From the NCBI RefSeq assembly GCF_001429295.1, contig NZ_LMJL01000001.1, positions 204,058 to 248,670 on the forward strand: a stretch of 44,613 bases of DNA, in the 5' to 3' direction. The stretch comes from Flavobacterium sp. Root935 (GTDB lineage Bacteria > Bacteroidota > Bacteroidia > Flavobacteriales > Flavobacteriaceae). The notes below the pieces were generated by a model. The model did not search any database and was not told where the DNA came from. It saw only the letters and a program-made list of their open reading frames with translations. Positions 8,569 through 16,973 of this stretch are shown here, piece by piece (position 1 is the first letter of the stretch; the number at the start of each line of letters is the position of its first letter). Both the position numbers and the translations under genes were made by a program.

Positions 8569-9141
8569 CTACAAATTATCTATAACTGACGTTAAGCGCT
8601 CTGTAATTTGTTCAATCGTTCCGATACCGTCTACGGCATGAAACTTATTTTGTTCTTTATAATATCCAATTAGCGGAGCCGTTTTCTCATTGTATTCTTG
8701 ATATCTCACACGAATTTTTTCTTCGTCTTGATCATCAGCTCTTCCGCTTGTCTTTCCTCTTTCTAATAAACGTGCCACTAAAATCTCGTCATCTGCTTCT
8801 AAAGCGATTGTTGCTGTTACGCTTGACCCAATTGTTGGCAGAAATTTATCTAAAGCCTCAGCCTGATTGATTGTTCTTGGATAACCGTCGAACAAAAATC
8901 CAGCTGTATCTGGATGTTTTTTTACCTCATCAATTAACATTGCAGTTGTTACTTCGCATGGAACTAATTCTCCATTATCCATAAAAACTCTTGCTTTTTT
9001 ACCTAGTTCTGTGTCATTTTTTAAATTAAAACGAAAAATATCTCCTGTTGAAAGATGTGTTAAATTATATTTTTCTTTTAAAAATTCTGCCTGAGTTCCT
9101 TTTCCTGCTCCAGGCTTTCCAAATAAAACAATGTTAATCAT
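8569..9141 (-). CDS. adk: Adenylate kinase
   Basis: A 190-residue enzyme interconverting ATP + AMP and 2 ADP. The P-loop is GKPGAGKGT (8-16), the AMP site shows LSTGDIFR and FLFDGYPRT, and the LID is RLLERGKTSGRADDQDEE. The LID is short and lacks the zinc-finger cysteines, so this is the short, metal-free type. The gene follows hpt by about 70 bp on the same strand, a purine-metabolism pair. Confidence 0.96.
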   Translation of the reverse strand: MINIVLFGKPGAGKGTQAEFLKEKYNLTHLSTGDIFRFNLKNDTELGKKARVFMDNGELVPCEVTTAMLIDEVKKHPDTAGFLFDGYPRTINQAEALDKFLPTIGSSVTATIALEADDEILVARLLERGKTSGRADDQDEEKIRVRYQEYNEKTAPLIGYYKEQNKFHAVDGIGTIEQITERLTSVIDNL

Positions 9142-9210
9142 AATTGAAATGAGTGTTGTTACTTCTAATTTTTGTCAGAAGTTTTTAAATGAATATATAG
9201 TTGTGTTTTT

Positions 9211-9741
9211 TTATTCTGCTAATTTATAGACTTCGGTTAAATTTCTTCCTAAACCATCGTAGTCCAAACCGTAACCCACAATAAATTTATTTGGAATACG
9301 AACTCCAACGTAATCTATCTTAATGTCTTTTTTATAAGCTTCTGGTTTAAAGAATAAAGTGGCAATTTTAAAATGCTTTACATTTTTTTCTTTAAACAAA
9401 CGTTTCAATTCTTCGATCGTGTTTCCAGTATCGATAATATCTTCAATAATTATAACCGTTCTTCCAGTCAAATCCTGATTGATTCCTATTAATTCTTTAA
9501 CAGAATTAGTAGTTTCAGTTCCTTCATACGATGCCATTTTTATGAATGAAACCTCGCATGGTTTTTTGTATTTCTTTAAAAAATCTGACACTACCATAAA
9601 AGCGCCATTCAAAACTCCAATAAAAATTGGTGTATCATCTCCAAAATCATCCTCTACCTGAGCCACTATTTTAGTTAAAGCAAAATCAATTTCTTTAGCC
9701 GAAATAAACGGAACAAATTGTTTATCGTGAAGTTGTATCAT
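9211..9741 (-). CDS. hpt: Hypoxanthine phosphoribosyltransferase
   Basis: A 176-residue type I phosphoribosyltransferase that salvages hypoxanthine/guanine to IMP/GMP. The PRPP-binding motif is VIIIEDIIDTGNT, and KPEAYKKDIKIDYVGVRIPNKFIVGYG matches the C-terminal purine-binding part. The longest frame would start at a TTG at 9768, but that codon overlaps the -7 box TATCTTTG. The ATG at 9741 (MIQLHDKQF) is therefore chosen. adk lies downstream on the same strand. Confidence 0.95.
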   Translation of the reverse strand: MIQLHDKQFVPFISAKEIDFALTKIVAQVEDDFGDDTPIFIGVLNGAFMVVSDFLKKYKKPCEVSFIKMASYEGTETTNSVKELIGINQDLTGRTVIIIEDIIDTGNTIEELKRLFKEKNVKHFKIATLFFKPEAYKKDIKIDYVGVRIPNKFIVGYGLDYDGLGRNLTEVYKLAE

Positions 9742-9765
9742 TATTTTTCTTTTTAAAATAATGCA

Positions 9766-9773
9766 CAAAGATA
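9766..9773 (-). promoter_or_regulatory. -7 box of hpt
   Basis: On the minus strand this reads TATCTTTG, an exact TAnnTTTG match and identical to the boxes before purK and the M3 peptidase. It lies 24 bp before the ATG at 9741. I did not find a good -33 TTTG. Confidence 0.6.
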
Positions 9774-9928
9774 CAGAATTACAACTTAACTGCTTCTATC
9801 AAAATAAACTGTATACCGATATTTTTTACGAATGTTAAATATCAGTTAATAATTACAAATTATTTTTTGACGGTATTTTTAATTTGAGTAAATTGTTGTG
9901 ATATAAATATTTAACTCCAAGAATTCAA

Positions 9929-11203
9929 ATGAAAAAATCCTTACCACTATTTTCTATATCATTATTGGCACTAATGACCGCATGCAACGGACAAGTTAAA
10001 AAAGAAGAAAAAGAAGTTTTAGCCAAACAACCCAATACTATTGTAAAAACTGCTATTGGTGATTTAACACTTCCACCGCCTTACGCAACTGAATCTAAAA
10101 CGAACAACAGTAAAGTTATAGGCTGGTCTGAAGGTAAAACGCCAAAAGCACCAGAAGGTTTTACTGTAACTAAATTTGCTGACGGATTTGAAAATCCGCG
10201 ATGGACTTACATCGCGCCCAACCAAGATATTTTTGTTGTCGAAAGCGGAACAAGATCCAGCAAAAATCAAATTACGGTTTTACGTGATAAAGATAAAGAC
10301 GGAAAATTTGAAACTCGTGAAGTTTTTATATCTGGATTAAACAAACCTTTTGGAATGCTGATTCTTAAAGACTTTTTCTACATTGCAAATACCGACGGAT
10401 TATACCGTTATCCTTATAAAAACAATCCGTTGAAATTGGAAACAAAAGGTGAAAAAATTCTTGAACTTCCTGCCGGCGGTTACAACAACCACTGGACTAG
10501 AAATTTATTGGCAAGTTCTGATGGAAGCAAAATCTATGTTTCTGTAGGCTCCGGAAGTAATGTGGGCGAAAACGGAATGGACAAAGAAGTTCGTCGTGCC
10601 GCTATTTTAGAAATTAATCCTGACGGAACAGGCGAAAAAATCTATGCTTCGGGATTGCGAAATCCTGTTGGAATGGATTGGAATCCAGCTAACAAAGAAC
10701 TATGGACTGCTGTAAATGAGCGCGATGAATTAGGCGACGACTTAGTTCCAGATTATATTACAAGTGTAAAAAGAGATGGTTTCTACGGATGGCCGTATTC
10801 TTATTTTGGAAGTATTCCTGACCCACGATTGAAAGGTGAAAGAAAAGATTTGGTTGAAAAAGCAATTGTTCCTGATGTTCCTGTAGGTTCTCATACTGCT
10901 TCGTTAGGATTGGCTTTTTATACTAAAAATGCTTTTCCTGCTAAATATAAAAACGGAGCTTTTGTAGGACAGCATGGTTCTTGGAACCGTTCTAAAATTT
11001 CAGGTTATAAAGTACTTTTCGTTCCTTTTAAAGATGGAAAACCTTCAGGAAAACCAGAAGATTTCTTAACTGGTTTTATTTCTGACTCTAATAAAGCTGA
11101 AGTTTACGGACGCCCAGTTGCGGTAACGGTTATGAATGACGGATCGCTTTTGGTAAATGACGACAGCGGAAATACCATTTGGAAAGTTACTGCGAATAAA
11201 TAA
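9929..11203 (+). CDS. Sorbosone-dehydrogenase-like PQQ/six-bladed propeller lipoprotein
   Basis: A 424-residue lipoprotein: signal peptide with lipobox LMTAC (Cys about residue 19), then a beta-propeller of the sugar/sorbosone dehydrogenase family. Conserved blocks include GFENPRWTYIAPNQDIFVVES, ASGLRNPVGMDWNP and GAFVGQHGSWNRS. Family members oxidise aldoses or sorbosone with PQQ at the periplasmic face, but many have no proven substrate, and whether this host makes PQQ cannot be judged here. It stands alone upstream of a repeat region and a TonB receptor. Confidence 0.85.
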   Translation: MKKSLPLFSISLLALMTACNGQVKKEEKEVLAKQPNTIVKTAIGDLTLPPPYATESKTNNSKVIGWSEGKTPKAPEGFTVTKFADGFENPRWTYIAPNQDIFVVESGTRSSKNQITVLRDKDKDGKFETREVFISGLNKPFGMLILKDFFYIANTDGLYRYPYKNNPLKLETKGEKILELPAGGYNNHWTRNLLASSDGSKIYVSVGSGSNVGENGMDKEVRRAAILEINPDGTGEKIYASGLRNPVGMDWNPANKELWTAVNERDELGDDLVPDYITSVKRDGFYGWPYSYFGSIPDPRLKGERKDLVEKAIVPDVPVGSHTASLGLAFYTKNAFPAKYKNGAFVGQHGSWNRSKISGYKVLFVPFKDGKPSGKPEDFLTGFISDSNKAEVYGRPVAVTVMNDGSLLVNDDSGNTIWKVTANK

Positions 11204-11214
11204 AGTTTTTAAAA

Positions 11215-11249
11215 ATAAAAATTCCAAATTCCAAATTCCAAATTCCAAA
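11215..11249. repeat. ATTCCAA heptamer tandem repeat, copy 1
   Basis: Four direct units of ATTCCAA follow the dehydrogenase stop. The same 7-mer builds repeats at 31012-31134, 33587-33659 and 34336-34370. Confidence 0.9.
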
Positions 11250-11261
11250 CTATAAAAATTA

Positions 11262-11393
11262 AACACATAGAGATATAGATTTTTGTTTCGTAGATTAAGA
11301 TTAAAAAGAAACTCGTTTTCACACATAGCTATGTGACTTTAGGAAAAGTAAAACGCCTTTTTTGCCTCAATGAAACCTATGTTTCTATGTGTT
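11262..11393. repeat. ACACATAGA inverted repeat with central palindrome
   Basis: AACACATAGA (11262-11271) is inverted as TCTATGTGTT (11384-11393). Halfway lies the perfect 14-bp palindrome CACATAGCTATGTG (11322-11335). It fills the gap before the TonB receptor gene; the right arm ends 35 bp before that ATG. Confidence 0.7.
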
Positions 11394-11427
11394 AAATAAA
11401 AACTGCATTTTTAACCCCAGCCATTTT

Positions 11428-13530
11428 ATGCCCTCCACAAAATACCTTCTTTTTTTCTGTATTCTTTTTATTTCTAAAAACATTTTAGCACAGGAAAAAG
11501 AAGTTCAAAATATTGATTCTGTAAAAACCCAAAAACTGAATGAAGTTTTAATAAGTCCGCTCCATATTAACCGAGATTTACAAAACAGCCCTGCTTCCAT
11601 TGGCATTTTATCCGAAAAAGAATTACTTCGAAATAACACTACCGATATCAGCAATGTCATTAACACTATTCCAGGCGTTTTTATGCAATCGTCAAATATT
11701 ACTACAACCCGAATTTCGATTCGAGGTATTGGTGCCAGAACTCCTTATGGAACAAATAAAATTAGAGCTTTTTACGGAAGCATTCCTTTGACTTCTGGAA
11801 ACAGTGAAACAGTTATTGACGATATCGATCTTCAAAACATTAATCAGATTGAAGTTATAAAAGGACCGCTTTCGAGTATTTATGGCGCAGGATTGGGCGG
11901 TGCTATTTTAATTTCACCACAAACCTTAAAAGATGGGCAGTATCAAGCTGAAATGAGTTCTGTTTTTGGTTCTTTTGGATTACTGAAAAACAGAGTCAGT
12001 TTTGATTTGAACGAAAAAAGCTCTTCCGTCAGTCTGAATTATCACAATTTAAAAACAGATGGCTGGCGCGAAAACAGTGCCTATAATCGTGAAGGAATTA
12101 CACTTTCTGGAGAATTATTCCGAAAGAAAAGTAGCAAACTGACTTATTTTTCGAATTATACTTATTTGAAAGCTTATATTCCAAGTTCCATAAACAAAAC
12201 TACTTTCGACAATAATCCGCAGGCGGGCGCACCAACTTGGGTTGCTTCGAAAGGTTTTAAAGAATATAAATCGACTCTCGGCGGATTAGCTTATGATTTC
12301 AAAATAAACGATCTCCTCAACAATTCGACTTCTGTTTTTATCAATTATAAAGACAGCAACGAACCTCGTCCTTTTGACGTTTTACGCCAATATACTTTTG
12401 CATCGGGTGTCAGAACTCAATTTTCTGGTGATTTTACAATTGGAAAAATTAAAAATCAATTTATTGGCGGAATTGAATATTTCAGGGATAATTACAGCGG
12501 TAATACTTTCGAAAATCTCTATCAGCAAAATAATGGAAACGGAAGTTTACAAGGCGATCAGCTTACGGCAACCGATCAAAAAAGACATTTTTACAATATT
12601 TTTTCGCAAATTAGGACTTTACTTTCCGATCAATTTGAAATTCAAGCAGGATTAAATTACAACAAAACAAAATTTGAACTTCAAAATGATTTTCCCGCTT
12701 CCACGAATGATCCGAAGGAAAAATATAGTTATGATGGGATTTTTTCACCGCAAATTTCTTTTTTGTACAAACCGAATGAAGTTCGAACTTTTTACTTTTC
12801 TGCAAGCCGGGGATTTTCTTTACCAGCAACCGAAGAAACTTTAACCTCAACAGGAAACATCAATCCAGACATTAAACCCGAAACGGGTTATAATTTTGAA
12901 TTGGGCGGAAAATTGCATTTCTTCAACAAAAAACTTTATACTCAAATTGCCATTTACCGAATGGAAATTAAAGATTTATTAGTTGCTAAAAGAATTGGTG
13001 ACGATCAATACGAAGGAGTAAATGCTGGAAAAACTTTTCACGAAGGAATCGAAATTTCATTAAACCACAATTGGCCAATCAATCAAACTTTTAATTTAAA
13101 TTCTTATATCGGAACTTCAATCGGAAATTATGAATTCAAAGAATTTGTCGATAACGGAAATGATTATTCTGGAAACAAATTAACTGGAGTTCCCGCAAAT
13201 ACAGCAAGCGGTGGTTTTATTCTAAACACAAATTCAGGCTTTTATCTTTCAGCCGATTTTCAGTTCACAGATAAAATTCCAATGAATGATTCTAACGCAG
13301 ATTTTTCTGATTCTTATTCTTTATTAAATTTAAAAACTGGTTATCAATTCGAAATTTTATCGGGTTTAAAAGCTCATATTGATGCTGGCGTAAATAATGT
13401 CACAAACGAAAAGTACGCTTCGATGATTTTGACCAACGCGACCGCAGTAGGAAATGCACAGCCAAGATTTTATTATCCTGGATTACCAATAAATTATTTC
13501 GGAATTATCTCACTAAATTACTTATTTTAG
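11428..13530 (+). CDS. TonB-dependent outer-membrane receptor
   Basis: A 700-residue receptor. From the ATG at 11428 a signal peptide is seen (MPSTKYLLFFCILFISKNILAQ). The longer frame begins with GTG at 11389, inside the upstream repeat, and was rejected. The plug domain includes DISNVINTIPGVFMQSSN, RISIRGIGAR and IEVIKGPLSSIYGAG. The 22-strand barrel ends in NYLF with terminal Phe, the BAM signal. There is no SusC-type N-terminal carboxypeptidase-like domain and no SusD partner, so an iron-complex or other small-ligand receptor (FecA-like) is more likely than a glycan importer. The ligand is unknown. It probably depends on TonB/ExbBD such as the set at 40.7-43.0 kb. Confidence 0.92.
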   Translation: MPSTKYLLFFCILFISKNILAQEKEVQNIDSVKTQKLNEVLISPLHINRDLQNSPASIGILSEKELLRNNTTDISNVINTIPGVFMQSSNITTTRISIRGIGARTPYGTNKIRAFYGSIPLTSGNSETVIDDIDLQNINQIEVIKGPLSSIYGAGLGGAILISPQTLKDGQYQAEMSSVFGSFGLLKNRVSFDLNEKSSSVSLNYHNLKTDGWRENSAYNREGITLSGELFRKKSSKLTYFSNYTYLKAYIPSSINKTTFDNNPQAGAPTWVASKGFKEYKSTLGGLAYDFKINDLLNNSTSVFINYKDSNEPRPFDVLRQYTFASGVRTQFSGDFTIGKIKNQFIGGIEYFRDNYSGNTFENLYQQNNGNGSLQGDQLTATDQKRHFYNIFSQIRTLLSDQFEIQAGLNYNKTKFELQNDFPASTNDPKEKYSYDGIFSPQISFLYKPNEVRTFYFSASRGFSLPATEETLTSTGNINPDIKPETGYNFELGGKLHFFNKKLYTQIAIYRMEIKDLLVAKRIGDDQYEGVNAGKTFHEGIEISLNHNWPINQTFNLNSYIGTSIGNYEFKEFVDNGNDYSGNKLTGVPANTASGGFILNTNSGFYLSADFQFTDKIPMNDSNADFSDSYSLLNLKTGYQFEILSGLKAHIDAGVNNVTNEKYASMILTNATAVGNAQPRFYYPGLPINYFGIISLNYLF

Positions 13531-13552
13531 CAGAGTATTTAATACCACAAAG

Positions 13553-14104
13553 ATGCCGTCTGAATTGCAAAAAAAATTGGATTATGTAAATGCTTATCGG
13601 GAAAATCGTCTCATAGCTGCACAGGATATTTTAGAAAACCCATCACTTTTTGGTGAATTGGTTTCAATTTGTTTTACGCCATCAGACAAAAACAACCATA
13701 AAGCCTGCTGGATTTTAGAATTTGTTTCTTACGAAGAATTACTTTGGCTTCAGCCACATCTCGATTTTTTCTGTTCCAATTTGAAAGTTTTAAAAGATGA
13801 AAGTTCACTTCGCCCAATTGCAAAAGTGGTACAGCTTCTTGTAAAATCGCATTACAAGAAAAACGAAAACTGTATTAAACTTTCTGAAGAAAATCTACAA
13901 GACTGCATAGAAGCTTCTTTCGACTGGTTAATTACCGACGTTAAAGTTGCTACAAAAGCCTACTCAATCCGTACTTTATATATTTTAGGAAATCACTACG
14001 ACTGGATTCATCCAGAACTTAAGGTTATAATTGACAAGGATTATGCAGATCATTCTGCCGCTTATAAAGCCGTCGCAAAAGAAGTTTTGAAAAAAATAAA
14101 ATAG
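13553..14104 (+). CDS. Conserved helical protein of unknown function (HEAT/ARM-like?)
   Basis: A 183-residue soluble protein without signal peptide, starting 23 bp after the TonB receptor stop and so probably cotranscribed. It looks all-helical. Repeating helix pairs (LFGELVSICFTPSDKNNHKACWILEFV, DCIEASFDWLITDVKVATKAYSIRTLYILG) resemble HEAT/ARM repeats as in DNA-alkylation-repair-type folds, but I cannot assign a family. Homologues may carry misleading enzyme names in databases; I see no catalytic motif to support one. Confidence 0.75.
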   Translation: MPSELQKKLDYVNAYRENRLIAAQDILENPSLFGELVSICFTPSDKNNHKACWILEFVSYEELLWLQPHLDFFCSNLKVLKDESSLRPIAKVVQLLVKSHYKKNENCIKLSEENLQDCIEASFDWLITDVKVATKAYSIRTLYILGNHYDWIHPELKVIIDKDYADHSAAYKAVAKEVLKKIK

Positions 14105-14108
14105 GTTT

Positions 14109-14245
14109 AGCCACAGATTAAAAGGATTAGAATGATTTATACTTTCTTTTTTTCACCACAAATTTTTAACAAAATGCAATTCGTATAAAGTCGTGTAATC
14201 CGTGGCAGCTTAAAAAAATCTTTTTTAATCCTTTTAATCTGTGGC
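14109..14245. repeat. GCCACAGATTAAAAGGATTA inverted repeat
   Basis: A perfect 20-bp inverted repeat, 14110-14129 with 14226-14245, separated by about 96 bp. A second related half-site (GTGTAATCCGTGGCAG) lies inside. It occupies the gap between the helical protein and purK and ends just upstream of the purK -33 box. Confidence 0.85.
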
Positions 14246-14257
14246 GGAAAAACTAAA

Positions 14258-14289
14258 TTTTGGCTAAAAAAGATTAAAAGGTATCTTTG
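14258..14289 (+). promoter_or_regulatory. purK promoter
   Basis: TTTTG (14258-14262), a 19-bp spacer and TATCTTTG (14282-14289): a textbook Bacteroidota -33/-7 pair, with the purK ATG 18 bp further on. No PurR-like or purine-riboswitch feature was recognised in the short leader. Confidence 0.8.
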
Positions 14290-14306
14290 CAAAAACACAA
14301 CACAAA

Positions 14307-15461
14307 ATGAATTATTTTTCTTCTGATTTTAAATTAGGAATATTAGGCGGCGGACAATTAGGTAAAATGCTTTTGTCTGACACCAGAAAATTTGACATAC
14401 AAACTTATGTTTTAGATCCAAGCGACGAAGCACCGAGCAAAATTGCCTGCAATAAATTCTTTCAGGGCGATTTGATGGATTATGAAACGGTTTACAATTT
14501 TGGAAAACAAGTCGATGTTTTGACTTTTGAAATCGAATTGGTAAATCTTGAAGCTTTAACGCAATTGGAAAACGAAGGTGTAAAAGTATATCCGTCTCCA
14601 AAAACTTTAAAAGGAATTCAGAATAAAGGAACTCAAAAAGATTTTTATACCGAAAGTAATATTCCAACTGCATCTTATTTACGATTTGAAAGTCCACTGC
14701 ATTTGCAAAAATCAGTTGGAAACAATGAAATCACAATTCCGTTTGTATGGAAATGCACTGAATTTGGATATGACGGAAATGGTGTAAAAGTAATTCGTCA
14801 GATTTCTGATATGGATGACTTGCCAAATGTAGAATGTATTGCAGAAACAATGGTTCCGTTCAAAAATGAATTGGCGGTAATTGTGGTAAGAAATCCATCT
14901 GGAGAAATTAAAACGTATCCCGTTGTAGAAATGGAATTTCACCCAGAAGCTAATCAGGTTGAATACGTAATCTGCCCTGCGAGAATCGACGAAAAAGTAG
15001 CCGAAAAAGCCCGAGCAATTGCTTTAAATGTTTCTGAAAAATTCAATCACGTTGGACTTTTGGCTGTTGAAATGTTCCAAACCAACGAAGATGAGATTTT
15101 AGTGAATGAAGTTGCTCCGCGTCCGCACAATTCTGGACATTACTCAATTGAGGCAAGTTACACTTCGCAATTCGAAAATCATTTACGTGCTATTTTAGAT
15201 CTTCCGTTAGGAAACACAGACAGTAAAGTGGCCGGAATAATGGTAAATTTAGTAGGCGCCGAAGGTTTTTCTGGAGATGTAGTTTATGAAAATATCGAAA
15301 CCATTTTAGGATGGAACGGCGTTACTCCGCATATTTACGGTAAAAAACAAACTCGTCCTTTCAGAAAAATGGGCCACGTAACGATAGTAAATGAAAATGT
15401 GGTTGAAGCAAGACGAATTGCAGAGGATGTTAAGAATACTATTAGAGTGATTTCTCAATAG
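14307..15461 (+). CDS. purK: N5-carboxyaminoimidazole ribonucleotide synthase
   Basis: A 384-residue ATP-grasp enzyme that converts AIR, ATP and bicarbonate to N5-CAIR in purine synthesis. The N-terminal preATP-grasp domain has LGILGGGQLGKML (10-22), the ATP-grasp core has WKCTEFGYDGNGVKV, and the C-terminal part has the conserved NEVAPRPHNSGHYSIEAS. purE follows 74 bp downstream, the usual PurK-PurE pair that performs the bacterial two-step carboxylation. Confidence 0.96.
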   Translation: MNYFSSDFKLGILGGGQLGKMLLSDTRKFDIQTYVLDPSDEAPSKIACNKFFQGDLMDYETVYNFGKQVDVLTFEIELVNLEALTQLENEGVKVYPSPKTLKGIQNKGTQKDFYTESNIPTASYLRFESPLHLQKSVGNNEITIPFVWKCTEFGYDGNGVKVIRQISDMDDLPNVECIAETMVPFKNELAVIVVRNPSGEIKTYPVVEMEFHPEANQVEYVICPARIDEKVAEKARAIALNVSEKFNHVGLLAVEMFQTNEDEILVNEVAPRPHNSGHYSIEASYTSQFENHLRAILDLPLGNTDSKVAGIMVNLVGAEGFSGDVVYENIETILGWNGVTPHIYGKKQTRPFRKMGHVTIVNENVVEARRIAEDVKNTIRVISQ

Positions 15462-15512
15462 TTTTCAGTCGCAGTCATCAGTTTGAAACTTGAAACCTGA
15501 AACTTGAAACAA
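15462..15512. repeat. Mixed short repeats between purK and purE
   Basis: One 13-mer-type unit (TTTTCAGTCGCAGTCATCAGT, about 15462-15482) abuts four GAAACTT/GAAACCT heptamers (15483-15512). They are direct repeats only, so no strong hairpin forms, in keeping with read-through from purK to purE. Confidence 0.8.
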
Positions 15513-15535
15513 AACAAAATAAACAAAAAAATAAA

Positions 15536-16018
15536 ATGAGCAAAGTAGCCATTATAATGGGAAGCATCTCAGACATGCCAGTTATGCAGGATGCCATCGA
15601 CATATTAAAACAATTTAATGTAGAAGTTGAAGTAGATATTGTTTCGGCACACAGAACGCCAGAGAAATTATTCGATTTCAGTAAAAACGCACATACGCGC
15701 GGAATTTCGGTTATTATTGCCGGAGCCGGAGGTGCAGCACATTTACCTGGAATGGTGGCTTCCATGTCTCCACTTCCTGTAATTGGAGTTCCGGTAAAAT
15801 CTAGTAATTCTATTGATGGCTGGGATTCTGTTCTATCTATTCTGCAAATGCCAGGCGGAGTTCCTGTTGCAACTGTTGCTTTGAACGGAGCAAAAAATGC
15901 CGGGATTTTAGCAGCACAAATCATCGGAAGTCATGATAAAAAAGTGCTGGATACTATTATTTCTTATAAAGAAGAATTGAAAGCTGCGGTTAACAAGGCG
16001 GCTGAAGGATTGAAGTAG
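15536..16018 (+). CDS. purE: N5-carboxyaminoimidazole ribonucleotide mutase
   Basis: A 160-residue class I PurE that converts N5-CAIR to CAIR. The N-terminal GSISDMPVM loop, SAHRTPEKL and IIAGAGGAAHLPGMVAS match the active-site blocks, including the His of SAHRTP and that of AAHLPG. It is second gene of the purK-purE unit; a palindromic repeat at 16024-16079 follows directly. Confidence 0.96.
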   Translation: MSKVAIIMGSISDMPVMQDAIDILKQFNVEVEVDIVSAHRTPEKLFDFSKNAHTRGISVIIAGAGGAAHLPGMVASMSPLPVIGVPVKSSNSIDGWDSVLSILQMPGGVPVATVALNGAKNAGILAAQIIGSHDKKVLDTIISYKEELKAAVNKAAEGLK

Positions 16019-16023
16019 TTTTT

Positions 16024-16079
16024 AGTTTTCAGTCACAGTTTTCAGTATAAACTGTAACTGAAAACTGTGACTGAAAACT
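16024..16079. terminator. Perfect 23-bp inverted repeat of 13-mer units (likely bidirectional terminator)
   Basis: Arms 16024-16046 and 16057-16079 are perfect complements around a 10-nt loop. Each arm contains AGTTTTCAGTCAC-type units. The repeat fills the 65-bp gap between the convergent purE and the acidic unknown gene, leaving 5 bp on each side. Termination is inferred from position and stem strength; the flanking U-tracts are short. Confidence 0.75.
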
Positions 16080-16083
16080 TAAA

Positions 16084-16752
16084 TTATGCTACATCTTCAA
16101 CTTCTTCCAAAACAGATTCAAATTCAGATTCCTCTATATCATCTTTATTGATCCAATTTTCCGAAGTAACCAAATCATAATTTATATTATCTTCTGTTGT
16201 CAATTCCCAAATAATACTTTCGGCTTCCGGAAATGGAATATTTTGAGAAATTTGATTTTCGAATAATCTCTTGATAAGATTTCGATCAGACAAACCGTTA
16301 TTCAATAATTTCAATACATTTTCGGCTGTTAACTTTTGCACTTCGCCCTCAGTTGGTGTCATTGAAAAGTGAACAATCGAGGCTTTTGCATTTGGAAATT
16401 TCCCGTTGTAGGCTTTAAAAAGCAGTTGATTGACATGAAATAAAGTACCTTGCATGTGTATTTCTGGATATTCTTCACACACTTTATCAATCAACATATT
16501 GTTCGATATCTGCTCAATCTGTCCTTCAGTTAATTGATCACCTAATTTATATTCTAAAACAATCTGCGCAGCTTCGTTTGGCTCGTAATCAGAAATAGCC
16601 ATTTCTAATAATTCCGGCAGACTCGATTTATCTGCTGTCGCTCCGTCAGGATAATTGAATTTTTCTAATAAGGCAATCAAATCTTCATCAGACCAATATC
16701 CTTCTACTTCATTTACCGTATCTATATTATTTATTACAACTTGATAATTCAT
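16084..16752 (-). CDS. Acidic protein of unknown function
   Basis: A 222-residue protein from the ATG at 16752 (MNYQVVINNIDTVNEVEGYW); an ATG 30 bp upstream (16782) would add MPVIIIKINR and cannot be excluded. It has no signal peptide, no membrane segment and a strongly acidic C-terminus (DDIEESEFESVLEEVEDVA). Predicted helices dominate (LPELLEMAISDYEPNEAAQIVLEY, TEGQIEQISNNMLIDKVCEEY). I recognise no family. It stands alone between purE and the M3 peptidase. Confidence 0.72.
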   Translation of the reverse strand: MNYQVVINNIDTVNEVEGYWSDEDLIALLEKFNYPDGATADKSSLPELLEMAISDYEPNEAAQIVLEYKLGDQLTEGQIEQISNNMLIDKVCEEYPEIHMQGTLFHVNQLLFKAYNGKFPNAKASIVHFSMTPTEGEVQKLTAENVLKLLNNGLSDRNLIKRLFENQISQNIPFPEAESIIWELTTEDNINYDLVTSENWINKDDIEESEFESVLEEVEDVA

Positions 16753-16920
16753 CCTATTTATTTTTATAATTATGACTGGCATTTTATATGCAAATCCTAT
16801 TTTGTCAATTTACGCTTTTAAAACCGTCCGCAGGAATAAATAACATATCTATAACACAATTTAAGAGGATTTTATGCCGAGAATCGATTTTGTTTAGATG
16901 ATTAGATTTTTATAAATTGC

Positions 16921-16928
16921 TATCTTTG
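16921..16928 (+). promoter_or_regulatory. -7 box of the M3 peptidase gene
   Basis: TATCTTTG, an exact TAnnTTTG match, 45 bp before the ATG at 16974. It overlaps the start of the longest open frame, which argues against the upstream TTG at 16917. No -33 TTTG at 17-23 bp was seen. Confidence 0.6.
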
Positions 16929-16973
16929 GAATTCAAAATTTCGACTTCAATTAATAAAAAAATTTATATCATA

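Noticed and set aside
11389..11427. GTG start of the TonB receptor
   Set aside because: It lies in the upstream inverted repeat, and only the ATG at 11428 gives a proper signal peptide.
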